A stretch of 64,000 nucleotides of DNA from Acidobacteriota bacterium (GTDB lineage: Bacteria; Acidobacteriota; Terriglobia; Bryobacterales; Bryobacteraceae): NCBI GenBank assembly GCA_014584705.1, contig JACTMJ010000010.1, positions 62,001 through 126,000 of the forward strand, read 5' to 3'. The notes under the pieces are model-generated. The model was not told the DNA's origin. It searched no databases and saw nothing but the letters and a program-made list of their open reading frames with translations. Made by a program: the position numbers and the translations under genes. Positions 24,733 to 33,355 of the stretch are shown here, piece by piece; position 1 is the first letter of the stretch, and each line of letters starts with the position of its first letter.

Positions 24733-24746
24733 TGTGAACTTTCACA
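24733..24746. promoter_or_regulatory. Palindrome TGTGAA-CT-TTCACA, candidate operator
   Basis: Six-base arms with a two-base spacer, 25 bases upstream of the first early gene. The half-sites are the same as in the palindrome at 24848-24864, with a spacer longer by one base. Position between a likely promoter and the first gene suits repression of the early operon. Confidence 0.55.
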
Positions 24747-24847
24747 TTCCAGGGCCGCCGAACCGCGAAATGCGGCCCATCCCATTGAAAATGCGAGTGA
24801 AAAATCTTGAAAATACCTCAAAGTTTTTTGAGCAGTGCCGGAAACGG

Positions 24848-24864
24848 ATTGTGAAATTCACAAT
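24848..24864. promoter_or_regulatory. 17-bp perfect palindrome ATTGTGAAATTCACAAT, candidate operator
   Basis: Eight-base arms around a single central A. The core TGTGAA/TTCACA repeats the other candidate operator 115 bases away. A dimeric helix-turn-helix regulator is the natural reader. A CRP-type site (TGTGA-N6-TCACA) was considered, but here the half-sites are closer together. Confidence 0.6.
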
Positions 24865-25109
24865 CACGGGCGAGCAGCGGCCAGATTCCCGCGACCGTCC
24901 GCCAGGGTTAGCCGCGGCGAAATCGCAGCCGTTTTCGTGGTTGTCGGTTTCGGCATGCGCAGGTCGTGATTCGCCCCGTATTCGCCGTGCTAGAATCGAG
25001 CTTTAATCAACCACCATGGACCCTCCAGGCCACTCTCCCCCCGCCTTAGCAAATCTCTAGAACGCTTGCTTCGGAAGCCTCGGCCACGGTCCACAGCTAG
25101 AGGATCGAC

Positions 25110-26276
25110 ATGCCCTTTTACACTCCAAAAGCGTTCCTGCGCCATGTGCCCATCGGACTGTTGCAGGACTACTTCGCGCAGCGAAAGCAACTCCAAGATA
25201 TTAATTGGGACCAGTTCAACGAATCGTCCCTCGACGGGCTCCACGACGCCATCTGCGGCCTGCCAGAAGTGGACGCTCGTGAGATCAACAACCAATTCCG
25301 CGCGGTCTGGGGAATGGCGGCGCGGGAGTACATGCCATGGCTCATCCAGGTAGCCCGTGAACACGGAGTCGACCTGGTTGCGTCGATGGGCAAGCAATCG
25401 AATGCCTACGAGCGCGCTTTCCGCTTCTTCCTGGAGCATCCGGCGATTTTTGAAGAAGCCAGAGCGCTGGCACACTGGGAAAACCTGCCTCGACGCTCCA
25501 CTGAACGGCGGAACGGAATGCCGAAAGTCGCGCCAGACATCAACGAACAGACCCTCGCGCAGTTCGGGGAAGACCTCTCGCAGTACTACCAGCAGACCCA
25601 GGGCCGAGGCGAGCACTGCAAGGTGGAGCACTTGGTCCGCGCCGGACACATCGATTTCCTCTTCGCCTACCCCGCCGATTACACGGACACGATTATCTGC
25701 TACGAGGACGACGGCCACTTTGCCCGCAAGGAGTGGAAGCCTGCGTTTGAAGTGGTGATCATGTTTGACCGGAACCTGGGCGCCGCGGAGTTTTTCGCCG
25801 AAGGCAGCAAAGACGTCCGCGAGAGCATTGCTGGCATCTTCACGCGGAGTGTGCTCGGAGTGGATGAAGTGCCCAAGCGTGTGCCGAAGCCGCCGTATGA
25901 CTTACAGCCGCTGCTGAATCCGAATTTTGGCTTTCCGACGCGCCCCGAGGACAACATCCTCCACGTCCGGCTCAAGTCCATCCGGCTGCAGAAATGGAAT
26001 GACGATGGACGCATCCTCTTCGAGATTGGCGGCCGTAATTCCCGGAAGAGTGCCATCGACCTCGTGGCGGAAGCCCTCAATGAGGTTCGTCTGCCGCGTG
26101 ACACCTTCCGCGTCACGCAGGCCGGCTTCCAGGCAGTCTTCGAGAACGAAACCAAGCGCGGGAAAACGGTAAGCTTCACCATCACAGCTCCCGCGGGTTG
26201 CTCCCTGCGGGACAGCGACGAGGACATGATCCTCCGCCGCTGCCTCCGGGATTGGGGGATCGCCACCGATGAGTGA
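25110..26276 (+). CDS. Cargo gene A: unknown protein of a two-gene unit
   Basis: 388 residues, start MPFYTPKAFLRHVPIGLLQD with AGAGGA six bases before the ATG. The first about 130 residues are helical (LLQDYFAQRKQLQDINWDQF, AFRFFLEHPAIFEEARALAH). A middle part has GHIDFLFAYPADYTDTIICY and then KPAFEVVIMFDRNLGAAEFF; the C-terminal 110 residues resemble a compact alpha/beta domain (NSRKSAIDLVAEALNEVRLP). I recognise no family and no catalytic motif. The second gene starts inside its end (eight-base overlap), so the two act together. Cargo position beside the recombinase suggests an accessory role, possibly defence; that is inference. Confidence 0.75.
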   Translation: MPFYTPKAFLRHVPIGLLQDYFAQRKQLQDINWDQFNESSLDGLHDAICGLPEVDAREINNQFRAVWGMAAREYMPWLIQVAREHGVDLVASMGKQSNAYERAFRFFLEHPAIFEEARALAHWENLPRRSTERRNGMPKVAPDINEQTLAQFGEDLSQYYQQTQGRGEHCKVEHLVRAGHIDFLFAYPADYTDTIICYEDDGHFARKEWKPAFEVVIMFDRNLGAAEFFAEGSKDVRESIAGIFTRSVLGVDEVPKRVPKPPYDLQPLLNPNFGFPTRPEDNILHVRLKSIRLQKWNDDGRILFEIGGRNSRKSAIDLVAEALNEVRLPRDTFRVTQAGFQAVFENETKRGKTVSFTITAPAGCSLRDSDEDMILRRCLRDWGIATDE

Positions 26277-27720
26277 TCTCCTCCGCGAACTCTGGTCACG
26301 CGCCGAGTGCGAGGAGCCTGTCTTTTCCGCCGAGGAAGTCGAGTGGGCGCCACCCGGGCAGTTCGAACTGCTTTGGCAACTCTGCTTCCTCAAGGAAGCC
26401 AGCAGGGCAACCTGGGCTCGCTGCGAAGCCTGTGGCGACGGGCATGTGGAGGAGGTCACGTGGATCCGGAACGCCACCACCGGCAATCCGACGCCCTTCG
26501 TCCCATGCCCGGAAACCGGCGCCTCCACCGTTTCTCTAGATCGCCTCCGCCGCTGGACCATCGACCTGGATGCGATCGCCCATGCACTTCGCCGCGAACT
26601 CGGGCTGATCGGCAACAACTCCGTCCTGTTGCCGGGGCGCGTCTGGTTTCTCGGCCGCCGCCATGTCGCCGGGCGGTTCCGCGACTTCTTTCTCGTCGTC
26701 GGCGCCGCCCGCGAGGACGCACATACCCTGTGGGATCGTTGCCGCCAGATCGAGGATGCACCGTCCCCAGTGATTCTGGTCCCCAGCCAGGCGCCATCGG
26801 GACCGAGAGTACTTGCCTTCCGACTCGCCGACCTGGCAGCCCTTACGGAAGACCGACTTGTTATCGACCTCGATTACCTTACCGACGCACTGCCTCGGGA
26901 TGCGAATGCCAAGCAAGCGAAGACAGTGGCCTGTTTTCAGGTACCAGCTGGCGCGAGATGGTCCGAACTCCGTCTGGTTGTGCGGGAGCACACCGTCGTG
27001 GCCCACCTCCGACACCTGGAGCAGGAGTTCGCCTTTGAAGATTTGGGGATGACTGGGCCGGGAGACCGGCTGTGGCAGTTGCTTTGTACCCTTGCACGCT
27101 ACGGAGGCCACACTCCGGCTCGGAGCCGATCCGTATCCGAGGAGGGCACAGTCACGTTTCGGAAGAAGGTCAGTGACCTCCGCCAGCGTCTTTCGACAGT
27201 GTTCCCCATCGACGGCGAGCCGATACGGGCAGTGCGCGGTACCGGAGGCTACCGGTGCGTGTTCCAAATCAACCTGGACCGGACGGACGGCTTTCCGGTG
27301 CAACCGGAGCGGTGGAACGAATGCTCGCTTACAGAATTGCGCGACGGTCGAATCGCCATCTCCGTCCGGACCAAGGAGGTCTTCGCCGCCAGAACCATCT
27401 CCGAAGAGACAGCGGGGCGCACCAATCTGGAGGCGGCGGAGCAGTTCGGTGTCCGAACAGAGGAGTACGACCTCCGCACCCTCGGTCTAGCCGACGAAGT
27501 CGGCCGCCCAACGGGGGAGGGGCGCGTATTGCTGGAATTGCTCCGGAGCGGAGGCAAGCTGACGCGACGCGGCGATGACAAGAAGGTCCTCCGTCTTGCG
27601 CAATGGCTTCGGAACTGGATGAGGCTCGAAGACGATCCATTTCAGTTCACATCCTGCCGCATTCTCTGGAATGCTCTCTTCGATACCTCAAGCCGTAGAA
27701 AGCTTGGGCCAACTACCTGA
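26269..27720 (+). CDS. Cargo gene B: unknown protein with OmpR-like winged helix
   Basis: 483 residues, overlapping gene A by eight bases. Cys52 and Cys55 with His59 and Cys80 (CEACGDGH ... VPC) could bind zinc. Residues about 262-332 have the pattern of a PhoB/OmpR winged helix: a helix DRLWQLLCTLARYGGHTP, then TFRKKVSDLRQRLST as recognition helix, and EPIRAVRGTGGYRCVFQI as the wing. Such a domain in mid-protein, with no receiver domain, is unusual. The C-terminal 130 residues end with a helical part LRLAQWLRNWMRLED. It may be a DNA-binding regulator or sensor working with protein A. Confidence 0.7.
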   Translation: MSDLLRELWSRAECEEPVFSAEEVEWAPPGQFELLWQLCFLKEASRATWARCEACGDGHVEEVTWIRNATTGNPTPFVPCPETGASTVSLDRLRRWTIDLDAIAHALRRELGLIGNNSVLLPGRVWFLGRRHVAGRFRDFFLVVGAAREDAHTLWDRCRQIEDAPSPVILVPSQAPSGPRVLAFRLADLAALTEDRLVIDLDYLTDALPRDANAKQAKTVACFQVPAGARWSELRLVVREHTVVAHLRHLEQEFAFEDLGMTGPGDRLWQLLCTLARYGGHTPARSRSVSEEGTVTFRKKVSDLRQRLSTVFPIDGEPIRAVRGTGGYRCVFQINLDRTDGFPVQPERWNECSLTELRDGRIAISVRTKEVFAARTISEETAGRTNLEAAEQFGVRTEEYDLRTLGLADEVGRPTGEGRVLLELLRSGGKLTRRGDDKKVLRLAQWLRNWMRLEDDPFQFTSCRILWNALFDTSSRRKLGPTT

Positions 27721-27870
27721 AGTGATCCCATCCGGCAAGATCTCGCTCAAGTGGGAGGAGATTGGACGGTCTCACTTACCTAACACGGGCACTAACGCGT
27801 AAGTCACATCATCCATTTCTGCGGGTGGATCCTCCGGCGAACAGTAGTTGGTGGCCACCAGAATTGCGCG

Positions 27871-27899
27871 TGGTCAAATGGTGACCTGTTAGCTAGAAT
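27871..27899 (+). promoter_or_regulatory. Promoter of trypsin-like gene, leaderless transcript predicted
   Basis: TGGTCA (27871-27876), a 17-base spacer and TAGAAT (27894-27899). Transcription would begin about seven bases later, at or next to the GTG start codon at 27906, leaving no room for a ribosome binding site. Confidence 0.6.
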
Positions 27900-27905
27900 C
27901 TCTTT

Positions 27906-28673
27906 GTGACAATCGACCAATGGAACGCGACAAAGCACAGAGTCACAGACGCAATGCGATCGTTTACCCAGCCGTTCGCGTCGCGGCTAACCGTTGAGAC
28001 ACCGGAAACCGTTCGCCTCAAGGGAACAGGATCGTACGTACGGTGGGCCAAAGAACGAGTTTTGCTGACGTGCGAGCATGTCGCGTGCGAGCAGCCTATC
28101 CACTACAGATTCAATGGTTCGGACGCCGTGTACGCGCACCCGGGACCCTGGACAATGGACCGCCACCCACTTGACGTCGCATGCGTCCCGATGACTGATC
28201 GGCAGTGGGAGGCGACCTCGCATCAGGCTGAAATCATTCCCCGTGACAAATTCGCAGCACGTCACAGCCTGTCCGAGCCAGCCGAGTTACTCTTTTTCAG
28301 GGGGTATGCAGGCGAAAATTCGGCCTACGGATTCGGCATACACCAAGCGAATGGAACCGGATATTGCTCGCAAGAGAAAGCTGGAACTGGTGACGATCAG
28401 ATCTTCGAGTTGTTCTGGGATCCTCAGGAGGGACAGATAACGAATGGCACAATGGCAGAAGCTGCATCTTCAATGCGGTTCAACAACCCTGAGGGATTTA
28501 GCGGATCCTTGGTTTGGAACACTCGATACCTCGAGAAGACGTCCATCGGACAAGAATGGAGTCCCGATGATGCTGTTGTAACTGGCTTGTTGCGGCGCTG
28601 GGATCAAAAAACAAAGACACTGCTCGTGTGGCGGGTCGAGCACTTGTCTGCGTGGCTCACAGCGCGCTTCTAG
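27906..28673 (+). CDS. Stand-alone trypsin-like serine protease
   Basis: 255 residues from GTG 27906. The catalytic triad of a chymotrypsin-fold protease can be read: His58 in LLTCEHVAC, Asp90 in HPLDVACV, and Ser199 in EGFSGSLVW, with the G-x-S-G-S shape. There is no signal peptide or membrane segment, so it should act in the cytoplasm. Cytoplasmic trypsin-like peptidases are known as effectors or partners in bacterial conflict systems; here it stands alone between the A/B unit and the recombinase cassette. Its stop codon overlaps that of the convergent helix-turn-helix gene. Codon use seems less GC-rich than its neighbours. Confidence 0.7.
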   Translation: MTIDQWNATKHRVTDAMRSFTQPFASRLTVETPETVRLKGTGSYVRWAKERVLLTCEHVACEQPIHYRFNGSDAVYAHPGPWTMDRHPLDVACVPMTDRQWEATSHQAEIIPRDKFAARHSLSEPAELLFFRGYAGENSAYGFGIHQANGTGYCSQEKAGTGDDQIFELFWDPQEGQITNGTMAEAASSMRFNNPEGFSGSLVWNTRYLEKTSIGQEWSPDDAVVTGLLRRWDQKTKTLLVWRVEHLSAWLTARF

Positions 28674-29076
28674 TTACGGTGCAGCCGCCATTGCTCCCGC
28701 TGCGCCGCCCACTCCACGACCCGTGCAGTCGACCGTAGGTTCGTTTCCGACACCGGAAACCGACCACCCGGCGTCTTGGGGAGGTTGAGCACTTCCTGTT
28801 GGATGTCCGGCGCCAGCCAGGCGAGCATCATGATCTGGCTCATTCGCTCCCGGCTGATGCAGCCGAGGCGGGCGAGGTCGGCATGGTTTCGGACTTCGCC
28901 GCGGTCCAGCATGTCCTGGAAGTGGATCGCAAGGGCGACTACTTGGACGATCCGGGGGTAGCGGTCGAACCGCCGCCTCGCTGAGCCGCCGTCTAGCTTC
29001 TCGTCTGCGGGGCGGTCAATCGCGCGCACGCCCGAATCCAGATGAAATTCAATCTCGAAGGTCTTCGATTCCTGCA

Positions 29077-29080
<4 letters not shown>
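28670..29080 (-). CDS. Helix-turn-helix protein of the recombinase cassette (KorB/ParB HTH-like)
   Basis: 136 residues from GTG 29080 (ATG at 29077 is the alternative). A middle helical region has VVALAIHFQDMLDRGEVRNH followed by a helix-turn-helix, ADLARLGCISRERMSQIMML, and then LAPDIQQEVLNLP, an arrangement like the DNA-binding core of KorB/ParB proteins. It is translationally coupled to the recombinase gene, so it may bind the attachment site or control the cassette. It has no nuclease or CTPase motif. Confidence 0.65.
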
Positions 29081-30628
<1,548 letters not shown>

Positions 30629-30642
<14 letters not shown>

Positions 30643-31141
30643 TCGTCTTCTCCTTGGTCAGGCCGAAAAAGAGGTAGCCATTCCATTTTGTGCGCGTGAT
30701 CTCAAAGGCGACGGCGCTCAGCGATGGAAACAGGCAGCCCTCGTATTCGAAGCCGTTGTCACGCACGGTCACGACATACGTGTTGCCTCGGTACTGCTTG
30801 ACGATAAGCCCTCCCGACAGCGGGGTGCGGGCATCGTGTGCCGGTTCGATGGTGGTTGTCGATGAGTTGTCCATCGGCATGCCTGCCCGCCGCCGGTCCG
30901 CGTTCGCAAGCACCCGAGTCCGGAGCGGGGTGTCCCGCGCGATGCTTCGCGCGAGTTCAATCGCCGACTCAGGCAGGCCACCCTCAGCCTTGGCTTGGAG
31001 GTGCCAAGCCAGTTTCCGGAACAGGAACTGCCGGTTGGTGCAGGCGGTCTCCTTGCCGAAGAACTCGAGGTGCCGCGTCTGCAAGGCGGCCAGGTCCATC
31101 GCGGCCAAATCGTCTATCTGTTGTTGGAGAGACTTCTTCAC
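30629..31141 (-). CDS. DUF2924 family protein
   Basis: 170 residues from a GTG that overlaps the stop of the preceding small gene. The N-terminal part (LQQQIDDLAAMDLAALQTRH, CTNRQFLFRKLAWHLQAKAE) and the C-terminal strand-rich segment (PLSGGLIVKQYRGNTYVVTV, SLSAVAFEITRTKWNGYLFF) are the DUF2924 pattern. The family is found next to serine recombinases in many mobile elements; a role as recombination directionality factor or DNA-binding accessory has not been shown to my knowledge. Coupled to the recombinase gene by a 14-base overlap. Confidence 0.85.
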
Positions 31142-31326
31142 GCGTCAACCTCATGACTATGAAGGCTCTCCGGGCGCGCGTTATCAAGTTCTCTGTTGAC
31201 GGTTTCTCCGCCACCGAGACGGGGGAGTTCGATGCGCCGGACGCACCGGTAGCGCTGGTAGGCCTGGGCGAGAAGAGTGGAGATTTGGGCGACGGCCTCG
31301 GCCGTGGTGCGGTCGCGGAATTCCAT
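31138..31326 (-). CDS. Small protein of the recombinase cassette, unknown
   Basis: 62 residues from ATG 31326, preceded by AAAGGA. It reads MEFRDRTTAEAVAQISTLLA and RIELPRLGGGETVNREL. It is the first gene of the cassette and overlaps the DUF2924 gene by four bases. The promoter-like element lies 75-105 bases upstream. No family recognised; its constant place before DUF2924 here suggests a control role. Confidence 0.55.
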   Translation of the reverse strand: MEFRDRTTAEAVAQISTLLAQAYQRYRCVRRIELPRLGGGETVNRELDNARPESLHSHEVDA

Positions 31327-31399
31327 GTGTTGCCGGTCCTTTGGGTGTCCGGCCCACAACGGCTTCCGCTGGGCGGTCTGGCGCGTCGTCTGGCTCTGT

Positions 31400-31431
31400 C
31401 AATAGATACTCACGCGAGTTCGAAAGTGTCT
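31400..31431 (-). promoter_or_regulatory. Promoter-like element upstream of recombinase cassette, copy B
   Basis: TAGACA (31426-31431, minus strand) and TATCTA (31403-31408) with 17 bases between, inside a block that matches copy A at 14960-14992: the 17 bases 31400-31416 are identical and TGTCTA is in the same place. Immediately downstream on the minus strand lies TTGACA, which copy A has as TTGTCA. The two operons are probably co-regulated. Confidence 0.5.
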
Positions 31432-31497
31432 AGTCCGGGGGACCTCTGTCAACCGGGCAGTGACCGAAGCCGCGCGCAACGCAAGCAGTTCGAACGA

Positions 31498-31526
31498 TTG
31501 TCCAGAACTCCCTACCACGATAGTCT
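31498..31526 (+). promoter_or_regulatory. Promoter of HEPN-like gene, leaderless transcript predicted
   Basis: TTGTCC (31498-31503), 17 bases, TAGTCT (31521-31526). The start site would fall near the ATG at 31533, as for the trypsin-like gene, which is why ATG 31533 is preferred to GTG 31527. Confidence 0.5.
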
Positions 31527-31532
31527 GTGATC

Positions 31533-32087
31533 ATGGATAGCAGCCACTCGGATCGGGGTGCCGAGTCGATCACTGCCGACATCTCGATTCCGCCAGCGAT
31601 TCAGAGCATCGCAAAAAGCGACGATCGGTGCCTTGCCTGGCACTTCTTCGTGTTTTTCTCGCGGATGGAGTACGCGCTCAAGCGAACGCGGAGATATCTC
31701 AGGAACGTGCACAAAGCGGAGCCAAACTGGGATAGATTTGGCTCGGATCACGACCAGCACTTTCGCGAATCCCTGTCCACTCGATCGGCGGAGGCACTGC
31801 GTTACTTCGAAGCGAATCCGCCCCGTAAGCAGATCCAGATCGAGGGGACAATGGGGTGGTCGGAACCGTCGGTGAGGACAGCGACGGAGAAGGTACTTCC
31901 CTGGCTATTACTTGCCATTCGGACGGTCCGAAACAATTTGTTTCATGGGGGCAAGTTCCCACTAATCCCCATGCAGGATCCTAGTCGCGACCGTGATCTG
32001 CTTGTTCACTCGGTAACAGTCCTCAACTCGGCACTCGAGCTGGATGCCGAGGTCAAGTCCCGCTTCTTCGAAGGTCTTGACGATTGA
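31533..32087 (+). CDS. HEPN-like domain protein
   Basis: 184 residues. It is mainly helical; near residue 133 it has RNNLFHGG, an R-x4-H motif preceded by a hydrophobic helix (EKVLPWLLLAIRTVRNNLFH), the signature of HEPN domains, many of which are RNases in toxin-antitoxin or defence systems. A polar N-terminus and a helix-rich first half (FVFFSRMEYALKRTRRYLRN) complete the four-helix bundle. There is no adjacent antitoxin (MNT-type) gene. It lies between the recombinase cassette and tRNA-Gln, at the end of the element, a usual place for cargo. Confidence 0.65.
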   Translation: MDSSHSDRGAESITADISIPPAIQSIAKSDDRCLAWHFFVFFSRMEYALKRTRRYLRNVHKAEPNWDRFGSDHDQHFRESLSTRSAEALRYFEANPPRKQIQIEGTMGWSEPSVRTATEKVLPWLLLAIRTVRNNLFHGGKFPLIPMQDPSRDRDLLVHSVTVLNSALELDAEVKSRFFEGLDD

Positions 32088-32388
32088 CGAAGTCCTTTCA
32101 GCACCAGAGCGCTAGGCCGAGTTTGAAAACCAGCAGATCGGTACCCCTCTCTCAAACGGAGTGTCAACAAACGCGGGGCTGTCAACAGAGAAACCCGAGA
32201 ATTCGGGGAGTTGAGAGAGGCCAATGGGCTCAACCACCATGGTTGAGTTCGCACCCCGGACGCGCGCACTTCGAACTGGAGAATGGCCCGAAGGCGCAAA
32301 TACTGGCGAATGTGTGGGATACGGGCGGGAGGTCGGTGAGGTAGGCTGTCAACGAAATCGGGCGGCGGAAAGTCTGCGCTTGGAAGAA
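32088..32388. other. Non-coding right end of the element
   Basis: No gene is seen. The heptamer TGTCAAC occurs at 32162-32168, 32180-32186 and 32347-32353, and again at 31447-31453 by the recombinase promoter. The 3' end of tRNA-Gln follows directly. If the element integrated into the tRNA gene, the core attachment site lies at the right border of this stretch; binding sites for the integrase or its accessory protein would be expected here. Confidence 0.4.
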
Positions 32389-32462
32389 TGGTTCCCCGAC
32401 ATGGATTCGAACCACGATTAACGGCTCCAAAGGCCGCTGTCCTACCGTTAGACGATCGGGGA
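32389..32462 (-). tRNA. tRNA-Gln(TTG)
   Basis: On the minus strand a full cloverleaf can be folded: acceptor TCCCCGA/TCGGGGA, D-arm GTC..GAC, anticodon stem GCGGC/GCCGT with loop CTTTGGA (anticodon TTG, Gln), T-arm with GGTTCGAATCC, discriminator A and an encoded CCA. It lies at the border of phage and chromosomal genes and is the likely integration target. Confidence 0.93.
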
Positions 32463-32592
32463 ATGGGCGGGCGGGTTACGAGGCTATTTTAGCGCAGGTA
32501 CGCGTGAATCTGCTTCGAAAGCGGGATTCGCTTGCCGATCTTGCGGGTTCCAAAACGGCTCCCGACGCCTCGCCCCGGGCATTGTCCCTTTC

Positions 32593-33330
32593 CTAGCGGA
32601 CTTTCTCGTCGCGCTCCACTTTGCCGTCCCGTACGAACACGACACGATGAGCGTGCATGGCGATGTCCATTTCGTGCGTAACGAGCACGATGGTGTTGCC
32701 CTGGTCATGCAACCGCTGGAAGAGCGCCATAATTTCCACGCCGGTCGCGGAATCAAGGTTTCCCGTGGGTTCGTCGGCCAGCAGGATCGACGGGTCGTTC
32801 ACCAGCGCTCTGGCGATGGCGACGCGCTGCCGCTGGCCGCCGGAGAGTTCGTTCGGCTTGTGGTGCATACGGGCGGTGAGGTCCACGGCGGTGAGCGCGC
32901 GTTTGGCCCGCTCCTCCCGGCTATGAGCGTCCACTCCCGCGTAAATCAGCGGCAGTTCGACGTTGTGCAGGGCCGATGCACGGGAAAGCAGGTTGAACGT
33001 CTGAAAAACGAACCCGATTTCCTTGTTGCGAATCCGTGCCAATTGGTCGTCGCTCATCGAGCTGACCAGTTGGCCGTTGATGAAATACTCGCCCTTCGAG
33101 GGAGTATCGAGGCACCCGATCAGGTTCATCAGCGTCGACTTGCCCGATCCCGAAGGGCCCATGATCGCGACGTACTCGCCCCGCTTAATCTCCAGATCGA
33201 TGCCGGAGACTGCGTGAATCTCCTGGTCGCCCATCACGTACGTCTTCCATAAGTCGAACGTGCGAATAACGATGCCGTCTCTCGTCAGGCTTTCTCCCCG
33301 CGCCGCCGCCGAATCCAGTGTCTGCGCCAT
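32593..33330 (-). CDS. ABC transporter ATP-binding protein, MacB/LolD type
   Basis: 245 residues. Walker [11 protein letters not shown]-loop in VFQTFNLL, signature [15 protein letters not shown], Walker [13 protein letters not shown], and the H-loop VLVTHEMD are all intact. The sequence around the signature and '[20 protein letters not shown]' is that of MacB/LolD-type export ATPases. It follows a MacA-like adaptor gene by 25 bases, so the pair powers an efflux or lipoprotein/peptide export complex. The matching permease, normally the next gene, is missing here: tRNA-Gln and the prophage follow. Confidence 0.93.
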   Translation of the reverse strand: MAQTLDSAAARGESLTRDGIVIRTFDLWKTYVMGDQEIHAVSGIDLEIKRGEYVAIMGPSGSGKSTLMNLIGCLDTPSKGEYFINGQLVSSMSDDQLARIRNKEIGFVFQTFNLLSRASALHNVELPLIYAGVDAHSREERAKRALTAVDLTARMHHKPNELSGGQRQRVAIARALVNDPSILLADEPTGNLDSATGVEIMALFQRLHDQGNTIVLVTHEMDIAMHAHRVVFVRDGKVERDEKVR

Positions 33331-33355
33331 AATGCCGTTTGTTCCCTTCTACTTC

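Larger units (their letters stand above)
24709..25109. promoter_or_regulatory. Divergent control region between early operon and cargo genes
   Basis: These 400 bases contain no gene and are locally AT-richer than their surroundings around 24787-24870. They hold the palindromes at 24733-24746 and 24848-24864, an inverted repeat CTCAAA/TTTGAG at 24817-24832, and TAGAAT at 24991-24996, a possible -10 for the plus-strand cargo genes. The same -10 hexamer precedes the protease gene. This layout of operators between divergent units is what a phage genetic switch looks like, but no repressor gene was recognised next to it. Confidence 0.6.

Noticed and set aside
24848-24864. Site for a CRP-type activator
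   Set aside because: CRP half-sites are separated by six bases; here TGTGA and TCACA are only three bases apart.
25016-25060. Short open frame (14 codons) in the leader of cargo gene A
   Set aside because: No ribosome binding site and no attenuator-like hairpin or codon bias; nothing separates it from chance.
24990-25718. Minus-strand open frame (242 codons) over cargo gene A
   Set aside because: Antisense to a gene with a good ribosome binding site and an overlapping partner; no domain is recognisable in it.
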